From NCBI GenBank assembly GCA_016124275.1, contig WGOA01000051.1, positions 16,845 through 80,844 of the forward strand: a stretch of DNA of 64,000 nucleotides. The letters run 5' to 3'. How positions within the stretch are numbered: position 1 is the first letter of the stretch; each line of letters begins with the position of its first letter. Shown one piece after another: positions 16,495 through 25,308 of this stretch. The stretch comes from Bacteroidota bacterium. Its GTDB lineage: Bacteria > Bacteroidota > Bacteroidia > Chitinophagales > BACL12. The notes beneath the pieces are model-generated. The model did not search any database, was not told the DNA's origin, and worked only from the letters and a program-made list of their open reading frames with translations. A program made the translations under genes and the position numbers.

Positions 16495-16507
16495 AAGCCA
16501 AGGCAAC

Positions 16508-16518
16508 CGGGCGAAGGG
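16508..16518 (+). repeat. 11-mer CGGGCGAAGGG, copy 4 (intergenic, before scpA)
   Basis: Exact copy between a terminator and scpA. A near copy in reverse orientation (CCCTTCGCCG) follows at 16571-16580. Confidence 0.95.
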
Positions 16519-16649
16519 CTGCCGCGCGCCTGGCAACGGTTTTACCAGGGTACTCAAGCACGAACCAGCGCCCTTCGCCGTTCCTTAACAGGTTATCCAC
16601 AACGCAACACAGCCCTTGCAAGAAACGGTGCAGGGGGCCCTCAGCGGGT

Positions 16650-16657
16650 TATCTTTG
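16650..16657 (+). promoter_or_regulatory. Candidate -7 box of scpA
   Basis: TATCTTTG is a perfect match to TAnnTTTG and ends 15 bases before the chosen scpA ATG at 16673. This supports the later start over the ATG at 16616, which would lie upstream of the promoter. Confidence 0.5.
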
Positions 16658-16672
16658 AACTTCTGCCCGACC

Positions 16673-17431
16673 ATGATCGAAACCTCCACGTACGAAATCA
16701 AGTTGCCCCAGTTCGAAGGCCCCTTCGACCTGCTGTTGTTTTTTATTGAACGGGACGAACTGGATATCTACGACATCCCAATTGCCCGCATCACCAGCGA
16801 TTTCCTGGGGTACCTGCATGAAATGAAGGCGCTGAACATTGATCTGGCGTCGGAGTTTATTTTGGTGGCGGCTACCCTGATGCGCATTAAGGCCAAAATG
16901 TTGCTGCCGCGCAAGGAAATTGACGAGCAGGGCAACGAGATTGACCCGCGCCAGGATTTGGTGCAAGCGCTGCTGGAGTACAAGCGCTACAAAGAAGTGG
17001 TGGAGCAAATGCAGGATCTGGAAACGCAGCGGAGGCTCATGCATCCGCGCGGGTTGGATGCCAAAGAACTGCGCAGCATGGCCGAATCCGGAGAGCAGGA
17101 TACGGATTTAGGCGATCTGACGTTGTACAAGCTCATGCGCGTGTTTCAGCGCGTGCTCGGCCGCCTGGAAGAACGGCGTGAAACCCTGGCCCACCAGGTC
17201 GTGCCCTATCCTTTTACGGTGGATAGCTGCAAAGAAGAATTGCTCGATCGCCTGAAGGCGCATCCCCGTATGGATTTTGCGGTAGCCTTTGAGGGGGTAC
17301 GCGAAAAAGTGCATGCCGTTTTCTTGTTGCTGGCTATTCTTGACCTGGTGCAATCCGGGTTGATGCGCATTCAGGTTGGCCTGGGGTTCAACAATTTCTG
17401 GTTGGACGCTGCCGTACCGGAAGCTGCCTGA
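16673..17431 (+). CDS. scpA: Segregation and condensation protein A
   Basis: This 252-residue kleisin bridges the heads of SMC and recruits ScpB in the bacterial condensin complex. Visible landmarks are 'YEIKLPQFEGPFDLLLFFIE' at the N-terminus and 'DELDIYDIPIARITSDFLGY'. They are followed by the SMC-neck-binding helix 'LASEFILVAATLMRIKAKML' and a C-terminal winged-helix ('VREKVHAVFLLLAILDLVQS'). The start at 16673 fits the usual family N-terminus and the promoter box just upstream. scpB is not adjacent. Length is normal for Bacteroidota. Confidence 0.95.
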   Translation: MIETSTYEIKLPQFEGPFDLLLFFIERDELDIYDIPIARITSDFLGYLHEMKALNIDLASEFILVAATLMRIKAKMLLPRKEIDEQGNEIDPRQDLVQALLEYKRYKEVVEQMQDLETQRRLMHPRGLDAKELRSMAESGEQDTDLGDLTLYKLMRVFQRVLGRLEERRETLAHQVVPYPFTVDSCKEELLDRLKAHPRMDFAVAFEGVREKVHAVFLLLAILDLVQSGLMRIQVGLGFNNFWLDAAVPEAA

Positions 17432-17504
17432 GGCCGGTGGGTTCCCAATGCCTTTCCGTATTGCGTAACTTGCGCTAACGGGCCAGTCAATTGCCCGCTA
17501 TGCC

Positions 17505-18965
17505 ATGCAACACCTCTTCACTTCTACCTGGCGCCCTGCGCTGGTCCTTTTTGTTTTAACCCTCGGGCTCAATGCACGCGGGAGCGCCCAAACCCTGGAT
17601 GCTTTTCTAAGCCATTTGGCCGGTTTGCCCAGCCCGGCCGCGCGCGAAACGGCCATTGACAGTTTTTGGGCGCAGTTACCCGCTGTGCCCTGGATTGATG
17701 GCGACACCGCTCATTTTTTGTACCGCGGTACAGCCACGAGCATGGCTGTTGCCGGCGATTTCAATGGGTGGAACCCAGCGGGCAGCAGCTTAACCCAAGC
17801 CTCTGCAAGTACCCTTTGGCATCGGTCGCTGGTATTTGAACCCGAGGCACGCCTGGACTATAAATTGGTGCGCAACGGTTCGGAATGGATTTTGGACCCG
17901 GCAAACCCCAACACGGTTTCCGGCGGCTTTGGCCCCAACTCGGAATTGGCCATGCCGGCATACGTTCAACCCTGGGAAATTGAAACCTATGCCGGTGTAC
18001 CAGCAGGAACAGTAAGCACAACAACCCTTGCCAGCACAGAAACCGGCAAGACTTATTCGCTTCAGATTTACCTGCCGCCGGGTTACGACGAAGAACGCGC
18101 CGAGGGTTACCCGGTAGCCTATTTTCAGGATGGCCATGAATACGTAGCCCTGGCCAACGCCGCCCGCATCTTTGACAATCTTTTGGACAGCGGCCTGATT
18201 GAGCCTGTCATCGGGGTATTCGTGCGGCCTACCAACCGCAATGACGAATACGCCGGCGCTTTGCGCAACGCCTATGCCGATTTCTTTGGCTTGGAATTGA
18301 TTCCCTACATCGACGAAACATACCATACGGTATCTTCTCCGTTGCGCCGCGCCGTCATCGGCGCTTCGTTTGGCGGCAACATTTCGGCCATTATTACGCT
18401 GGCTTATCCCGACTTGTTCAGCAATTGCGGGCTGCACTCCGGTGCGTTTTGGCCCAACGCCTACGACACATACAACGACTGGCTCGCCAGCACGCCAGCT
18501 CCGGATTTACGCGTTGCAGCGGCCTGGGGCACCTACGAAGGCAGCCTGGTCGGCAACATGAACGATTTTGTGGGTGTCTTAGAAGCGGAAGGCACCGAGC
18601 ATGTTTGGCAAGAGCGTCCCGAAGGCCACAGCTGGGGGTTGTGGCGCTCCACACTGGATGACATGCTCGTTTTGTTCTTCCCACCCGAAGGCCGGCCCGT
18701 GGGCATCACGAGTCCAAGCTCGCCCGAAGCACTGTCGCTTTTCCCCAATCCGGCATCAAACCGCGTATGGGTGGCTACGCCAGCGGCGCATGCAACCACC
18801 ATTCAGCTCGTTGATGCCGGGGGAAGGGTGATCCAACGCGCAGCAACCGCACCGGGCTCTTCCAGCACCGAGCTCAACCTGAACGGTTTGGCTCCCGGCC
18901 TTTACCAGGTGTTGCAGCAATCCGCCGCCGGCGTTTCCGTGGGCAGGCTGGTTGTCCTCCCTTGA
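17505..18965 (+). CDS. Secreted esterase (enterochelin-esterase-like) with early-set domain and T9SS tail
   Basis: This 486-residue protein has a signal peptide, then a CBM48/early-set-like beta domain ('ATSMAVAGDFNGWNPAG', about residues 70-150). An alpha/beta hydrolase of the Fes/IroE/YieL type spans about 165-395: 'QIYLPPGYDEE', nucleophile elbow 'IGASFGGN' and a late His in 'RPEGHSWGLW'. A T9SS sorting domain ends it ('LFPNPASNRVW ... GLAPGLYQVLQQ'). The fold hydrolyses esters such as siderophores or feruloyl-sugars; the real substrate is unknown. The carbohydrate-binding-like N-domain slightly favours a polysaccharide ester. It is exported to the cell surface or medium. Confidence 0.88.
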   Translation: MQHLFTSTWRPALVLFVLTLGLNARGSAQTLDAFLSHLAGLPSPAARETAIDSFWAQLPAVPWIDGDTAHFLYRGTATSMAVAGDFNGWNPAGSSLTQASASTLWHRSLVFEPEARLDYKLVRNGSEWILDPANPNTVSGGFGPNSELAMPAYVQPWEIETYAGVPAGTVSTTTLASTETGKTYSLQIYLPPGYDEERAEGYPVAYFQDGHEYVALANAARIFDNLLDSGLIEPVIGVFVRPTNRNDEYAGALRNAYADFFGLELIPYIDETYHTVSSPLRRAVIGASFGGNISAIITLAYPDLFSNCGLHSGAFWPNAYDTYNDWLASTPAPDLRVAAAWGTYEGSLVGNMNDFVGVLEAEGTEHVWQERPEGHSWGLWRSTLDDMLVLFFPPEGRPVGITSPSSPEALSLFPNPASNRVWVATPAAHATTIQLVDAGGRVIQRAATAPGSSSTELNLNGLAPGLYQVLQQSAAGVSVGRLVVLP

Positions 18966-18989
18966 GGATGTTTTAGCGGCGGGCGGCAG

Positions 18990-19052
18990 CAGGAACGGAG
19001 CCTGCAGCAGCAACGGTGGTAGAAGCTGCACCAGGAACGGAGGCTGCAGCAG
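18990..19052 (+). repeat. Short tandem duplication in the intergenic region
   Basis: A 21-base segment at 18990-19010 recurs at 19032-19052 with one mismatch (CAGGAACGGAGCCTGCAGCAG against ...GAGGCTGCAGCAG), giving a 42-base period. The flanks are GCAGCAGGAACG-rich. It fills the gap between the esterase stop and the epimerase start. Confidence 0.85.
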
Positions 19053-19150
19053 GAACGAAAAACGGTTCGACCAGACCTGGCCAGACCTGCAAAACCCTGC
19101 GCTGCGTTCTACCCATAAACCAAACGCAGATTTCTGTTGTTTTGGCCTTC

Positions 19151-20209
19151 ATGAAGAACCTGACCAAAGACAGACCCGTGCTGGTTACCGGCGCAGCCGG
19201 CTACATTGCCAGTTGGCTGGTGCGCTATCTGCTGGAAGCGGGCTATAGCGTTCGCGGCAGCGTGCGAAGCCTGAAAGACCAAAGCAAAACGGAACACCTG
19301 CTTCGGCTTTCGGACCAGTTCCCCGGAAAGCTGACGCTGCACGAAGCTGATCTGTTGAAAGAAGGCAGTTTTGATCAGGCAGCTCAAGGATGCTCGGTGG
19401 TTTACCATACAGCCTCGCCGTTTATCATTGGCAAAATCAAGGACCCGCAGCGCACCCTGGTGGACCCGGCTGTCCGCGGTACGCGAAACGTGTTGGATGC
19501 GGCTACTAAAAGCGGTACCGTGCAACGGGTGGTGTTGACCTCCAGCATCGCCAGCGTTTACGGCGACCCGGCAGACATCCGCCAAACTGCCAATGGCGTC
19601 TTCACGGAAGTGGATTGGAACACGTCCAGCAGCCTGACGCACGAACCCTATGCCTATTCAAAAGTGATGGCGGAGAAGGAGGCCTGGAGCTGCTGGAGCA
19701 AGCAGGCCAGCTGGGACTTGGTGACGGTTAACCCGGGCTTTGTTTTGGGTCCTTCGCTCAGCAAGCGCGTTGACGGGGCGAGCATGGGTTTGTTGTTGGA
19801 CAACCTGAAAGGCAAATACAAAGGCGGAACCATTGCCCTGTACATGAGCCATGTGGATGTGCGCGATGTGGCGAATACCCACCTTTTTGCAGGAACCCGA
19901 CCGGAAGCCAAGGGCCGCTACCTGTGCTGTTCTGAAAACATCAATCTTCTGGAAATGGCCCAGCGCATAGAACGGGAGTTCCCCGGAAAATTTGCGCTGC
20001 CTAAGCAACTGGTGCCTAAACCGTTGCTTTACCTCGCTGCTCCATTTCTTGGCCGCACCTGGAAGTTCGTTACCCGTGCCATCGGCATTCCCGCACCGGT
20101 AGACGGCACCCGCTGTACCAAAGAATTCGGGTTCACTTACCGACCTTTGTCGGAAACCTACCGGGATCATGTCCTTCAACTGAAGGCCGATGGGTTAGTG
20201 TCCTTCTAA
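19151..20209 (+). CDS. NAD(P)-dependent epimerase/dehydratase, dihydroflavonol-reductase-like
   Basis: This 352-residue extended short-chain dehydrogenase begins MKNLTKDRPVLVTGAAGYIA with the GxxGxxA dinucleotide-binding turn. It carries 'VYHTASPFIIGKIKDPQRTL', typical of the DFR/cinnamoyl-CoA reductase group, and a catalytic Tyr-x-x-x-Lys as 'YAYSKVMAEKEAW'. The proposed start at 19151 removes 45 repeat-encoded residues that an upstream GTG would add. Such enzymes reduce aldehydes or ketones; the substrate is unknown. It probably shares a transcript with the DinB gene 10 bases downstream. Confidence 0.9.
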   Translation: MKNLTKDRPVLVTGAAGYIASWLVRYLLEAGYSVRGSVRSLKDQSKTEHLLRLSDQFPGKLTLHEADLLKEGSFDQAAQGCSVVYHTASPFIIGKIKDPQRTLVDPAVRGTRNVLDAATKSGTVQRVVLTSSIASVYGDPADIRQTANGVFTEVDWNTSSSLTHEPYAYSKVMAEKEAWSCWSKQASWDLVTVNPGFVLGPSLSKRVDGASMGLLLDNLKGKYKGGTIALYMSHVDVRDVANTHLFAGTRPEAKGRYLCCSENINLLEMAQRIEREFPGKFALPKQLVPKPLLYLAAPFLGRTWKFVTRAIGIPAPVDGTRCTKEFGFTYRPLSETYRDHVLQLKADGLVSF

Positions 20210-20219
20210 AAACGCGCAT

Positions 20220-20702
20220 ATGCTTACCGAGCCCCAAGTCATCGCAGACATTTTTCACAACACCCGCGGTTTAACCCGCTGGTACCTGAAAAAAATGAGC
20301 GACGAGCAGTTGATGGTGCGGCCGTTGCATGATGGCAAACCTTTAAATTCTGCCTACTGGATACAAGCCCACCTGGCCTGGGCAGAGGCCTTTTTGCTCA
20401 TTCGCGCTTCCGGAGGCGAGGTTCCCCCCATCGGATGGTTATCACAATTTGGCATTGGCTCCAACCCGGAGGCTGCCAAGGACGGGCCCGATCTGGAAAC
20501 CCTGCGCAGCGACTTTGCCGCCATCCACGAGCTGGCCATGAACCATGTGCGCCAGCTTGACCCCGAATCGCTGGGCGAAGCCAGCGGTGTGCCCATGTTC
20601 CCAACACGGCGCATCGCGCTATACCACGCCATTCGCCACGAAGCCACCCACACCGGACACTTGGGCTGGTTGTGCAAAATGCACGGCGTGGCAACGGTTT
20701 AG
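20220..20702 (+). CDS. DinB-like superfamily protein
   Basis: This 160-residue four-helix protein carries the metal-binding histidines expected of DinB_2 proteins: one in 'YWIQAHLAWAEAF' and two in 'IRHEATHTGHLGWL'. Members are metal-dependent enzymes, including bacillithiol transferases, or stress proteins of unknown activity. It starts 10 bases after the epimerase gene, so the two probably form an operon. Its 3' end faces the DUF58 gene with only 10 bases between. No specific reaction can be assigned. Confidence 0.85.
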   Translation: MLTEPQVIADIFHNTRGLTRWYLKKMSDEQLMVRPLHDGKPLNSAYWIQAHLAWAEAFLLIRASGGEVPPIGWLSQFGIGSNPEAAKDGPDLETLRSDFAAIHELAMNHVRQLDPESLGEASGVPMFPTRRIALYHAIRHEATHTGHLGWLCKMHGVATV

Positions 20703-20712
20703 GGAGCTACCT

Positions 20713-22092
20713 TCAAATCATGCCCCGGGCTTTTAGCTCCAGGTACTTGTTGACGGTCTGGATGGTCAATTCCTCCGGTTTGGTTAAAATGGTTTGAATG
20801 CCCGCGCGGCTGGCGCGCAACGCCATTTGCTTTTTCTGGTGCAGGAAGCCTGCGGCGATGGTTCGCCGGTAAATGCCGGAAATGTCTTCAGCGGGCTCTG
20901 AGGCCGCCGCTGTTAACTCCGTGTTTTCAAACAAGACCAACAGCAACACATGACGCCGCTGCAAACGCTGCAGTACGGGCATTGCCCGTTGAAGGGCGTA
21001 ATCGCTCTCAAAATTGCTGAACAGCACCAACAGGCTTCGCGCGGGATTGAGGCGCGCAAACGCGCGGTAAAACAAATCGAAATCGGCTTCCAGGCCATTT
21101 TCCTCCAGGCGGTACAAAGCCTCCAGCAAACGCGGCAACTGCGTGCGCTTTCGCTCGGCTAACACCGCCGTGTGCACCGTTTTGTCAAAGCAAACCAAGC
21201 CTGCCCGATCGTGTTTGCGCAACGCCACATTGCTCAACACTAAACTGGCATTGACCGCATAATCCATGAGGCTCATGCCCGCAAAAGGCAATTTCATGGA
21301 ACGGCCCGTATCAATAGCGCAGTAAATCTGCTGGCTGCGCTCGTCTTCATACTGATTAACCATCAGGCTGCTGCGCTTGCTGGTAGCCTTCCAGTTGATG
21401 GCGCGGCGGTCGTCTCCGGCAACATATGTTTTTATCTGTTCGAATTCATAGCTGTGCCCGATGCGGCGAATTTTTCGCAAGCCTTGCCCCCGGCTCACGT
21501 TGGCCAGCGCCAGCAATTCAAAACGCTTCATCTGAAGCACAGACGGATAAACGAGCACTTCCTGTGCGATGCCCGAAGACACGCGCCGTTCGGCCAGCCC
21601 AATGGCCGTGCGCAGAAAAACGTGCAACTGCCCAAAGCGGTAAACCCCGCGCCGCAGCGGCTTGATGGGGTAACCCAGTGCTACCGTAGCCCCGGGTTCC
21701 AACAGCCCTTCCCTTAAAAAATTGCGCACCTGCAACTGGTACGGCAGCTCGTCAATCAGTTGAAAACGCCAGGCCCTGCGGGTGTTGTTTTGCAGCGTCA
21801 GGCGAAGGGCATTGTCCTCTCCGAGCGACAGCAGGCGCGGAACCTCGCGCTGCACCGTGCAAGGCTTCACCCCCCCAAACAGCAACGCTAAATCCAAAAT
21901 GAGAAACCCACACAACCCCGCGAGCGACACGTGCGCCACCACCATCAGCGGAAGCCAGGCAAACGAAACCGCATACAACACCACCAGCACGCCCAGCCCG
22001 TAAAACAAGCGGTTGCGCAGGTACACAGCAGCCCAGCCTGCGCGGAACGCAGCCAGGCCAGCGCCTCTTCTGGTACTGGCGGCTTCGCTCAT
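20713..22092 (-). CDS. DUF58 domain membrane protein of the MoxR operon
   Basis: This 459-residue protein has two N-terminal membrane helices (about 25-70), a beta-rich region and the DUF58 core ('YEFEQIKTYVAGDDRRAINW', 'TSKRSSLMVNQYEDERSQQI'). The remainder resembles a vWA-type fold ('YCAIDTGRSMKLPF'). DUF58 proteins are usual partners of MoxR ATPases and probably act in assembly or folding of membrane or metal-dependent proteins. The gene overlaps the MoxR stop by four bases (ATGA). It is the last gene of a five-gene coupled operon on the minus strand. Confidence 0.9.
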   Translation of the reverse strand: MSEAASTRRGAGLAAFRAGWAAVYLRNRLFYGLGVLVVLYAVSFAWLPLMVVAHVSLAGLCGFLILDLALLFGGVKPCTVQREVPRLLSLGEDNALRLTLQNNTRRAWRFQLIDELPYQLQVRNFLREGLLEPGATVALGYPIKPLRRGVYRFGQLHVFLRTAIGLAERRVSSGIAQEVLVYPSVLQMKRFELLALANVSRGQGLRKIRRIGHSYEFEQIKTYVAGDDRRAINWKATSKRSSLMVNQYEDERSQQIYCAIDTGRSMKLPFAGMSLMDYAVNASLVLSNVALRKHDRAGLVCFDKTVHTAVLAERKRTQLPRLLEALYRLEENGLEADFDLFYRAFARLNPARSLLVLFSNFESDYALQRAMPVLQRLQRRHVLLLVLFENTELTAAASEPAEDISGIYRRTIAAGFLHQKKQMALRASRAGIQTILTKPEELTIQTVNKYLELKARGMI

Positions 22093-23147
22093 CGCGGCAC
22101 TTCAAGCGTTTCCAGAATCTCGCGAATGACGTGCTCGGGTTCAACCCCTTCCAACTCGCGATCGCTCGTGAGCATGATGCGGTGGTTGAGCACCGGATAG
22201 GCCATGGCCTGAATGTCTTCGGGGGCCACGAACGAGCGTCCTCCAATCATAGCAAAGGTTTTGGAAGCGCGCAACAAAGCCAGCGACGCGCGCGGCGATG
22301 CCCCCAGGTAAATGCCCGGATTGTTGCGGGTGGCGGCAACAATGGCCGCCACATAATCACAGAGCGAATCGGTGATGTGCACCTGCTCGGCCAGCGCCTG
22401 TCCTTCCAGAATTTGTTGTGCGCTCAAGACAGGCTCCGCTTGCTCGCCGCGCAAACCGGCGTAATTGTCGCGAAAACGCCGCAGCAACTGCTGCTCCTCT
22501 TCCACCGATGGGTAACCCATGCGCACGCGGAACAAAAAGCGATCCAGTTGTGCTTCGGGCAGCCGGTAGGTGCCCTCCTGCTCAATCGGATTCTGGGTGG
22601 CCACCACAAAAAAGGGCGGCGCAAAGGGATAGGTCACCCCGTCGTAGGTGATCTGGCGCTCTTCCATGACTTCAAACAGTGCAGACTGCGTCTTTGCCGG
22701 TGCCCGGTTGATCTCGTCAATCAACACCACTTGCGCAAAAACAGGGCCTCGCTGAAACTGGAAACGGCTCTGCGCCAGGTCGTAAACGGACGTTCCGATC
22801 ACATCTGACGGCATCAGGTCAGGTGTAAACTGAATGCGCGAATAGTCCAGTTGCAGGCTACGCGAGAGCAATTTGGCCATCAGGGTTTTGGCAATGCCCG
22901 GCACCCCTTCCACCAACACATGCCCGCCGCACAGCAAGCCGGTGAGCATGTGTTCCAGCACTTGTTGCTGCCCGAGCACTACCTGGTTAATCTGATCGCG
23001 CACGCGGTCCAGGTTTTGGCCAAAGCGGTCAAGGGCATCCTGCGAAGGGCCTTTCTGGGCCTCGCGAGCGGGTTGCAGCTCGGAAGGATCGGCGTGCCTC
23101 GCCGAAGGTTCGGGTTGCAGCTCGGAAGGATCTTGATCATCCATCAT
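22089..23147 (-). CDS. MoxR-family AAA+ ATPase
   Basis: This 352-residue ATPase has Walker A GVPGIAKT (81-88), Walker B in 'VVLIDEINRAP' (about 140-150) and 'FFVVATQNPIEQEGTYRLPE' containing sensor 1. MoxR ATPases act as chaperones for partner proteins, often those with vWA folds. The first 30 residues are unusual: they contain a duplicated DPSELQP peptide from a 42-base direct repeat (22-base copies at 23069-23090 and 23111-23132). That tail is probably disordered. The gene overlaps the DUF58 gene by four bases and starts three bases after the DUF4350 stop. Confidence 0.94.
   Translation of the reverse strand: MMDDQDPSELQPEPSARHADPSELQPAREAQKGPSQDALDRFGQNLDRVRDQINQVVLGQQQVLEHMLTGLLCGGHVLVEGVPGIAKTLMAKLLSRSLQLDYSRIQFTPDLMPSDVIGTSVYDLAQSRFQFQRGPVFAQVVLIDEINRAPAKTQSALFEVMEERQITYDGVTYPFAPPFFVVATQNPIEQEGTYRLPEAQLDRFLFRVRMGYPSVEEEQQLLRRFRDNYAGLRGEQAEPVLSAQQILEGQALAEQVHITDSLCDYVAAIVAATRNNPGIYLGASPRASLALLRASKTFAMIGGRSFVAPEDIQAMAYPVLNHRIMLTSDRELEGVEPEHVIREILETLEVPR
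23069..23132 (-). repeat. 42-base-period direct repeat in the MoxR N-terminus
   Basis: Identical 22-base copies (23069-23090 and 23111-23132) encode the two DPSELQP segments at the start of the MoxR-like protein. The reading frame is kept (42 bases, 14 codons). Confidence 0.9.
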
Positions 23148-23150
23148 GGG

Positions 23151-24587
23151 TCAGGTACATTTTTGGTAAAACTGTTGCAATTCACGGTGCAGACGAAGCA
23201 GGGAATAGTCTTGAAACTCATAGCCTGCATCCAGTTCGCGCAGCCGGCTGAACAGCGATCGCACCGATTCGGCATCCAGTCCGCTCAGGCTGCTCAGCCG
23301 CAGCGCAGTTTCTTCGGTCAGACCCGGCTGCCGCAAGTGAAAACGCTCGCGAAGAAAGCCCATAAATTGTTCCCGCATCATCTCGCCGATGGCGCGGTGG
23401 TCGCTGCGCTGCTGGTAGTACAACTTGGCCACGGTGTTGAGGTACTCCAGGCTCTGGTTGGTTTTGGGGTTCAACAGGGGAATTGCCGCCTGCCTCCTGC
23501 GGCTGCGGAACACTAAATACAACAGCGGAATAAGCAACAACAGGTACCAGGCCATGCGCAGCGCGGGGTGGTTCAACACAAAACGGAGCGGGCTTTCAGC
23601 GGGTTGGTATGGCGTCGTGGTTTTGCGGGTTCCGGCATCCCAAAGCAAGTCGCCGGGAGCGAGGTGGGAGAGTACCCGCTCCGCATAATCGCGACCGTCA
23701 GGCTGCACAAGGTAAAAATTGGAGAGCGCCATGGGTGTGGTAAAGAGCAGGATTCGCCCGCGGCCAACTGGCAATTCCACCAGATTAGCCCCCTGGATTT
23801 TTTGCTGGTCCGCTGCCCGACCTTCGGCTAAACCCAGCGCTCGGACTTGAGGGAACACAACGCGCAGACTGTCCGGCTGAATCAGCGACCACAAAAAAGG
23901 CTGGTCTTTGTTGTACACCCGGAAAACCAGTTTGTGGTCTTCTGTTGTTTTAAACGGTGGCTGGGAAAAATTCAACCGCAGCGCGAGCAGCTCTTCTTCC
24001 AAGTGCCAGTCGGGTTGTTCCTGGATAGGTTCTACCAAGTAAAACGGGTCCGTCAAGCTGTCTTCGCCAGAAGGTTGCTCGTTGTGGGCTTTGATGCTGT
24101 CCCAGTTGTTGCTGTGGGCTGTGATGCTGTCCGGGCTTGCGCTGGATGCAGTGCTGCTGTCGGCAAGAGGGGCCTGCACGCTGCCCATAGAGAACGGCAC
24201 TTGACTGGTGTCCATGCCCGGTAAATACTCCGGTAGCGTTTCGTGCGCCAAAAAAACAGTATTGCCCAGCGCGGCCCAGGCCGCCAGGCTGTCCATATCT
24301 TCGCGGCTCAGGCCAGCGTTGTGTCCGATTGAAAAAAAAGTGCCCGAATACGCGCGCAAATCCAGTTCGGCCGGTGCTTGCGTGACCATGCGCCGCTCGC
24401 CGGCATTGTAGGCTGGAAGCAGGTCATAGAGCACGGACATACCATATGGATTGTTGTCTTCGTGCGCATAACTCAAATACCAGCTCCAGTTTTTTCCCGA
24501 GCCGCGCAACCCAATGACGAGCGCGGCAATCAGCAGAACAGCTCCGCCAATAAGAAGCAGCCTTTGCATGGAACTCAGGCCGCTCAA
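23151..24587 (-). CDS. DUF4350 domain membrane protein
   Basis: This 478-residue protein has an N-terminal helix (10-26) and a GATase-like extracytoplasmic DUF4350 region. Landmarks are 'DNNPYGMSVLYDLLPAYNAG', 'FSIGHNAGLSREDMDSLAAW' and 'GRGRILLFTTPMALSNFYL'. A second helix follows near 'MAWYLLLLIPLLYLVF', then a cytoplasmic helical tail. DUF4350 genes are common members of MoxR operons and no activity is known. A Ser/Asp-rich insert with repeated 'DSITAHSNNWDSIKAHN' lies near residues 155-170. It overlaps the DUF4129 gene by four bases and ends three bases before moxR. Confidence 0.85.
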   Translation of the reverse strand: MSGLSSMQRLLLIGGAVLLIAALVIGLRGSGKNWSWYLSYAHEDNNPYGMSVLYDLLPAYNAGERRMVTQAPAELDLRAYSGTFFSIGHNAGLSREDMDSLAAWAALGNTVFLAHETLPEYLPGMDTSQVPFSMGSVQAPLADSSTASSASPDSITAHSNNWDSIKAHNEQPSGEDSLTDPFYLVEPIQEQPDWHLEEELLALRLNFSQPPFKTTEDHKLVFRVYNKDQPFLWSLIQPDSLRVVFPQVRALGLAEGRAADQQKIQGANLVELPVGRGRILLFTTPMALSNFYLVQPDGRDYAERVLSHLAPGDLLWDAGTRKTTTPYQPAESPLRFVLNHPALRMAWYLLLLIPLLYLVFRSRRRQAAIPLLNPKTNQSLEYLNTVAKLYYQQRSDHRAIGEMMREQFMGFLRERFHLRQPGLTEETALRLSSLSGLDAESVRSLFSRLRELDAGYEFQDYSLLRLHRELQQFYQKCT

Positions 24588-25306
24588 GGTTGCTGCGTTG
24601 GGTTGGTTGAAGAAAATCGGGAAGCCGGTTGCCCGAGTCTTTCAAGAAACGCGTTGAACTCAGGACTCCATTGCTCGGCATCCTGCCGGCTAACGGCGGC
24701 ATCCCCGTAGCGCGACCATTCAAAAACACCACTTAGCCGCCGGAAATTCACGCGCAACCCGGCTTGCGCACCCAGCTCCAGCGCGTAGTCGCGGTTGGTT
24801 TTTTCGGGCCGCCAGGCGATGTGACCGCTTTGGCTCAGGGCGCGCATGACGGTTAAAAACTGGAAGCGAATAACATCGCGGTAGCGCTCTTCGCGCCAGG
24901 CCAGGTGCAGTTGCGCCTCCAGGTCGCTGTCTAACAAACGCCGGGGATCATCGGGATCAAGCAAGGCTCCCACCTGAACTTTTACCGGATTTGGCGCGGG
25001 CGAAAGGCGCCGGTACACCAGCCACAGCAGCAGGATCAGCAAGCCGCCGAGCAGCGAGTAGCCCAACACCACCAACAAGTCCCCAACCCAAGGGGCCACG
25101 GCATTGGCGGATTGTTGGCTGGGGGCCTGCTCTTCCGGTGCCTGATCGGTGTAATTCAGGTCATCGGTGGCTTCCCGCCAGGCTGATTCCTCCAACCGAC
25201 GCAAGGTTGTTGCGCTGTCGGAGGCCTGGCTCCAGCCGGCCAACCCGCTCAGGCAAAACGCGAGCAGCAGCCCAAACATAACATAATATCTGGTACAGGT
25301 GCTCAT
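24584..25306 (-). CDS. DUF4129 domain membrane protein
   Basis: This 240-residue protein has a signal-like N-terminus (residues 7-25) and a transmembrane helix at about 70-92 ('LLVVLGYSLLGGLLILLLWL'). The cytoplasmic DUF4129-like domain shows 'AHLAWREERYRDVIRFQFLT', 'TNRDYALELG' and 'FEWSRYGDAAVSRQDAEQW'. Such proteins occur in MoxR clusters and resemble the C-terminal part of some membrane transglutaminases, but lack a catalytic domain here. The gene begins three bases after the SpoIIM-like gene stop and overlaps the next by four bases. Confidence 0.82.
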   Translation of the reverse strand: MSTCTRYYVMFGLLLAFCLSGLAGWSQASDSATTLRRLEESAWREATDDLNYTDQAPEEQAPSQQSANAVAPWVGDLLVVLGYSLLGGLLILLLWLVYRRLSPAPNPVKVQVGALLDPDDPRRLLDSDLEAQLHLAWREERYRDVIRFQFLTVMRALSQSGHIAWRPEKTNRDYALELGAQAGLRVNFRRLSGVFEWSRYGDAAVSRQDAEQWSPEFNAFLERLGQPASRFSSTNPTQQP

Positions 25307-25308
25307 GA

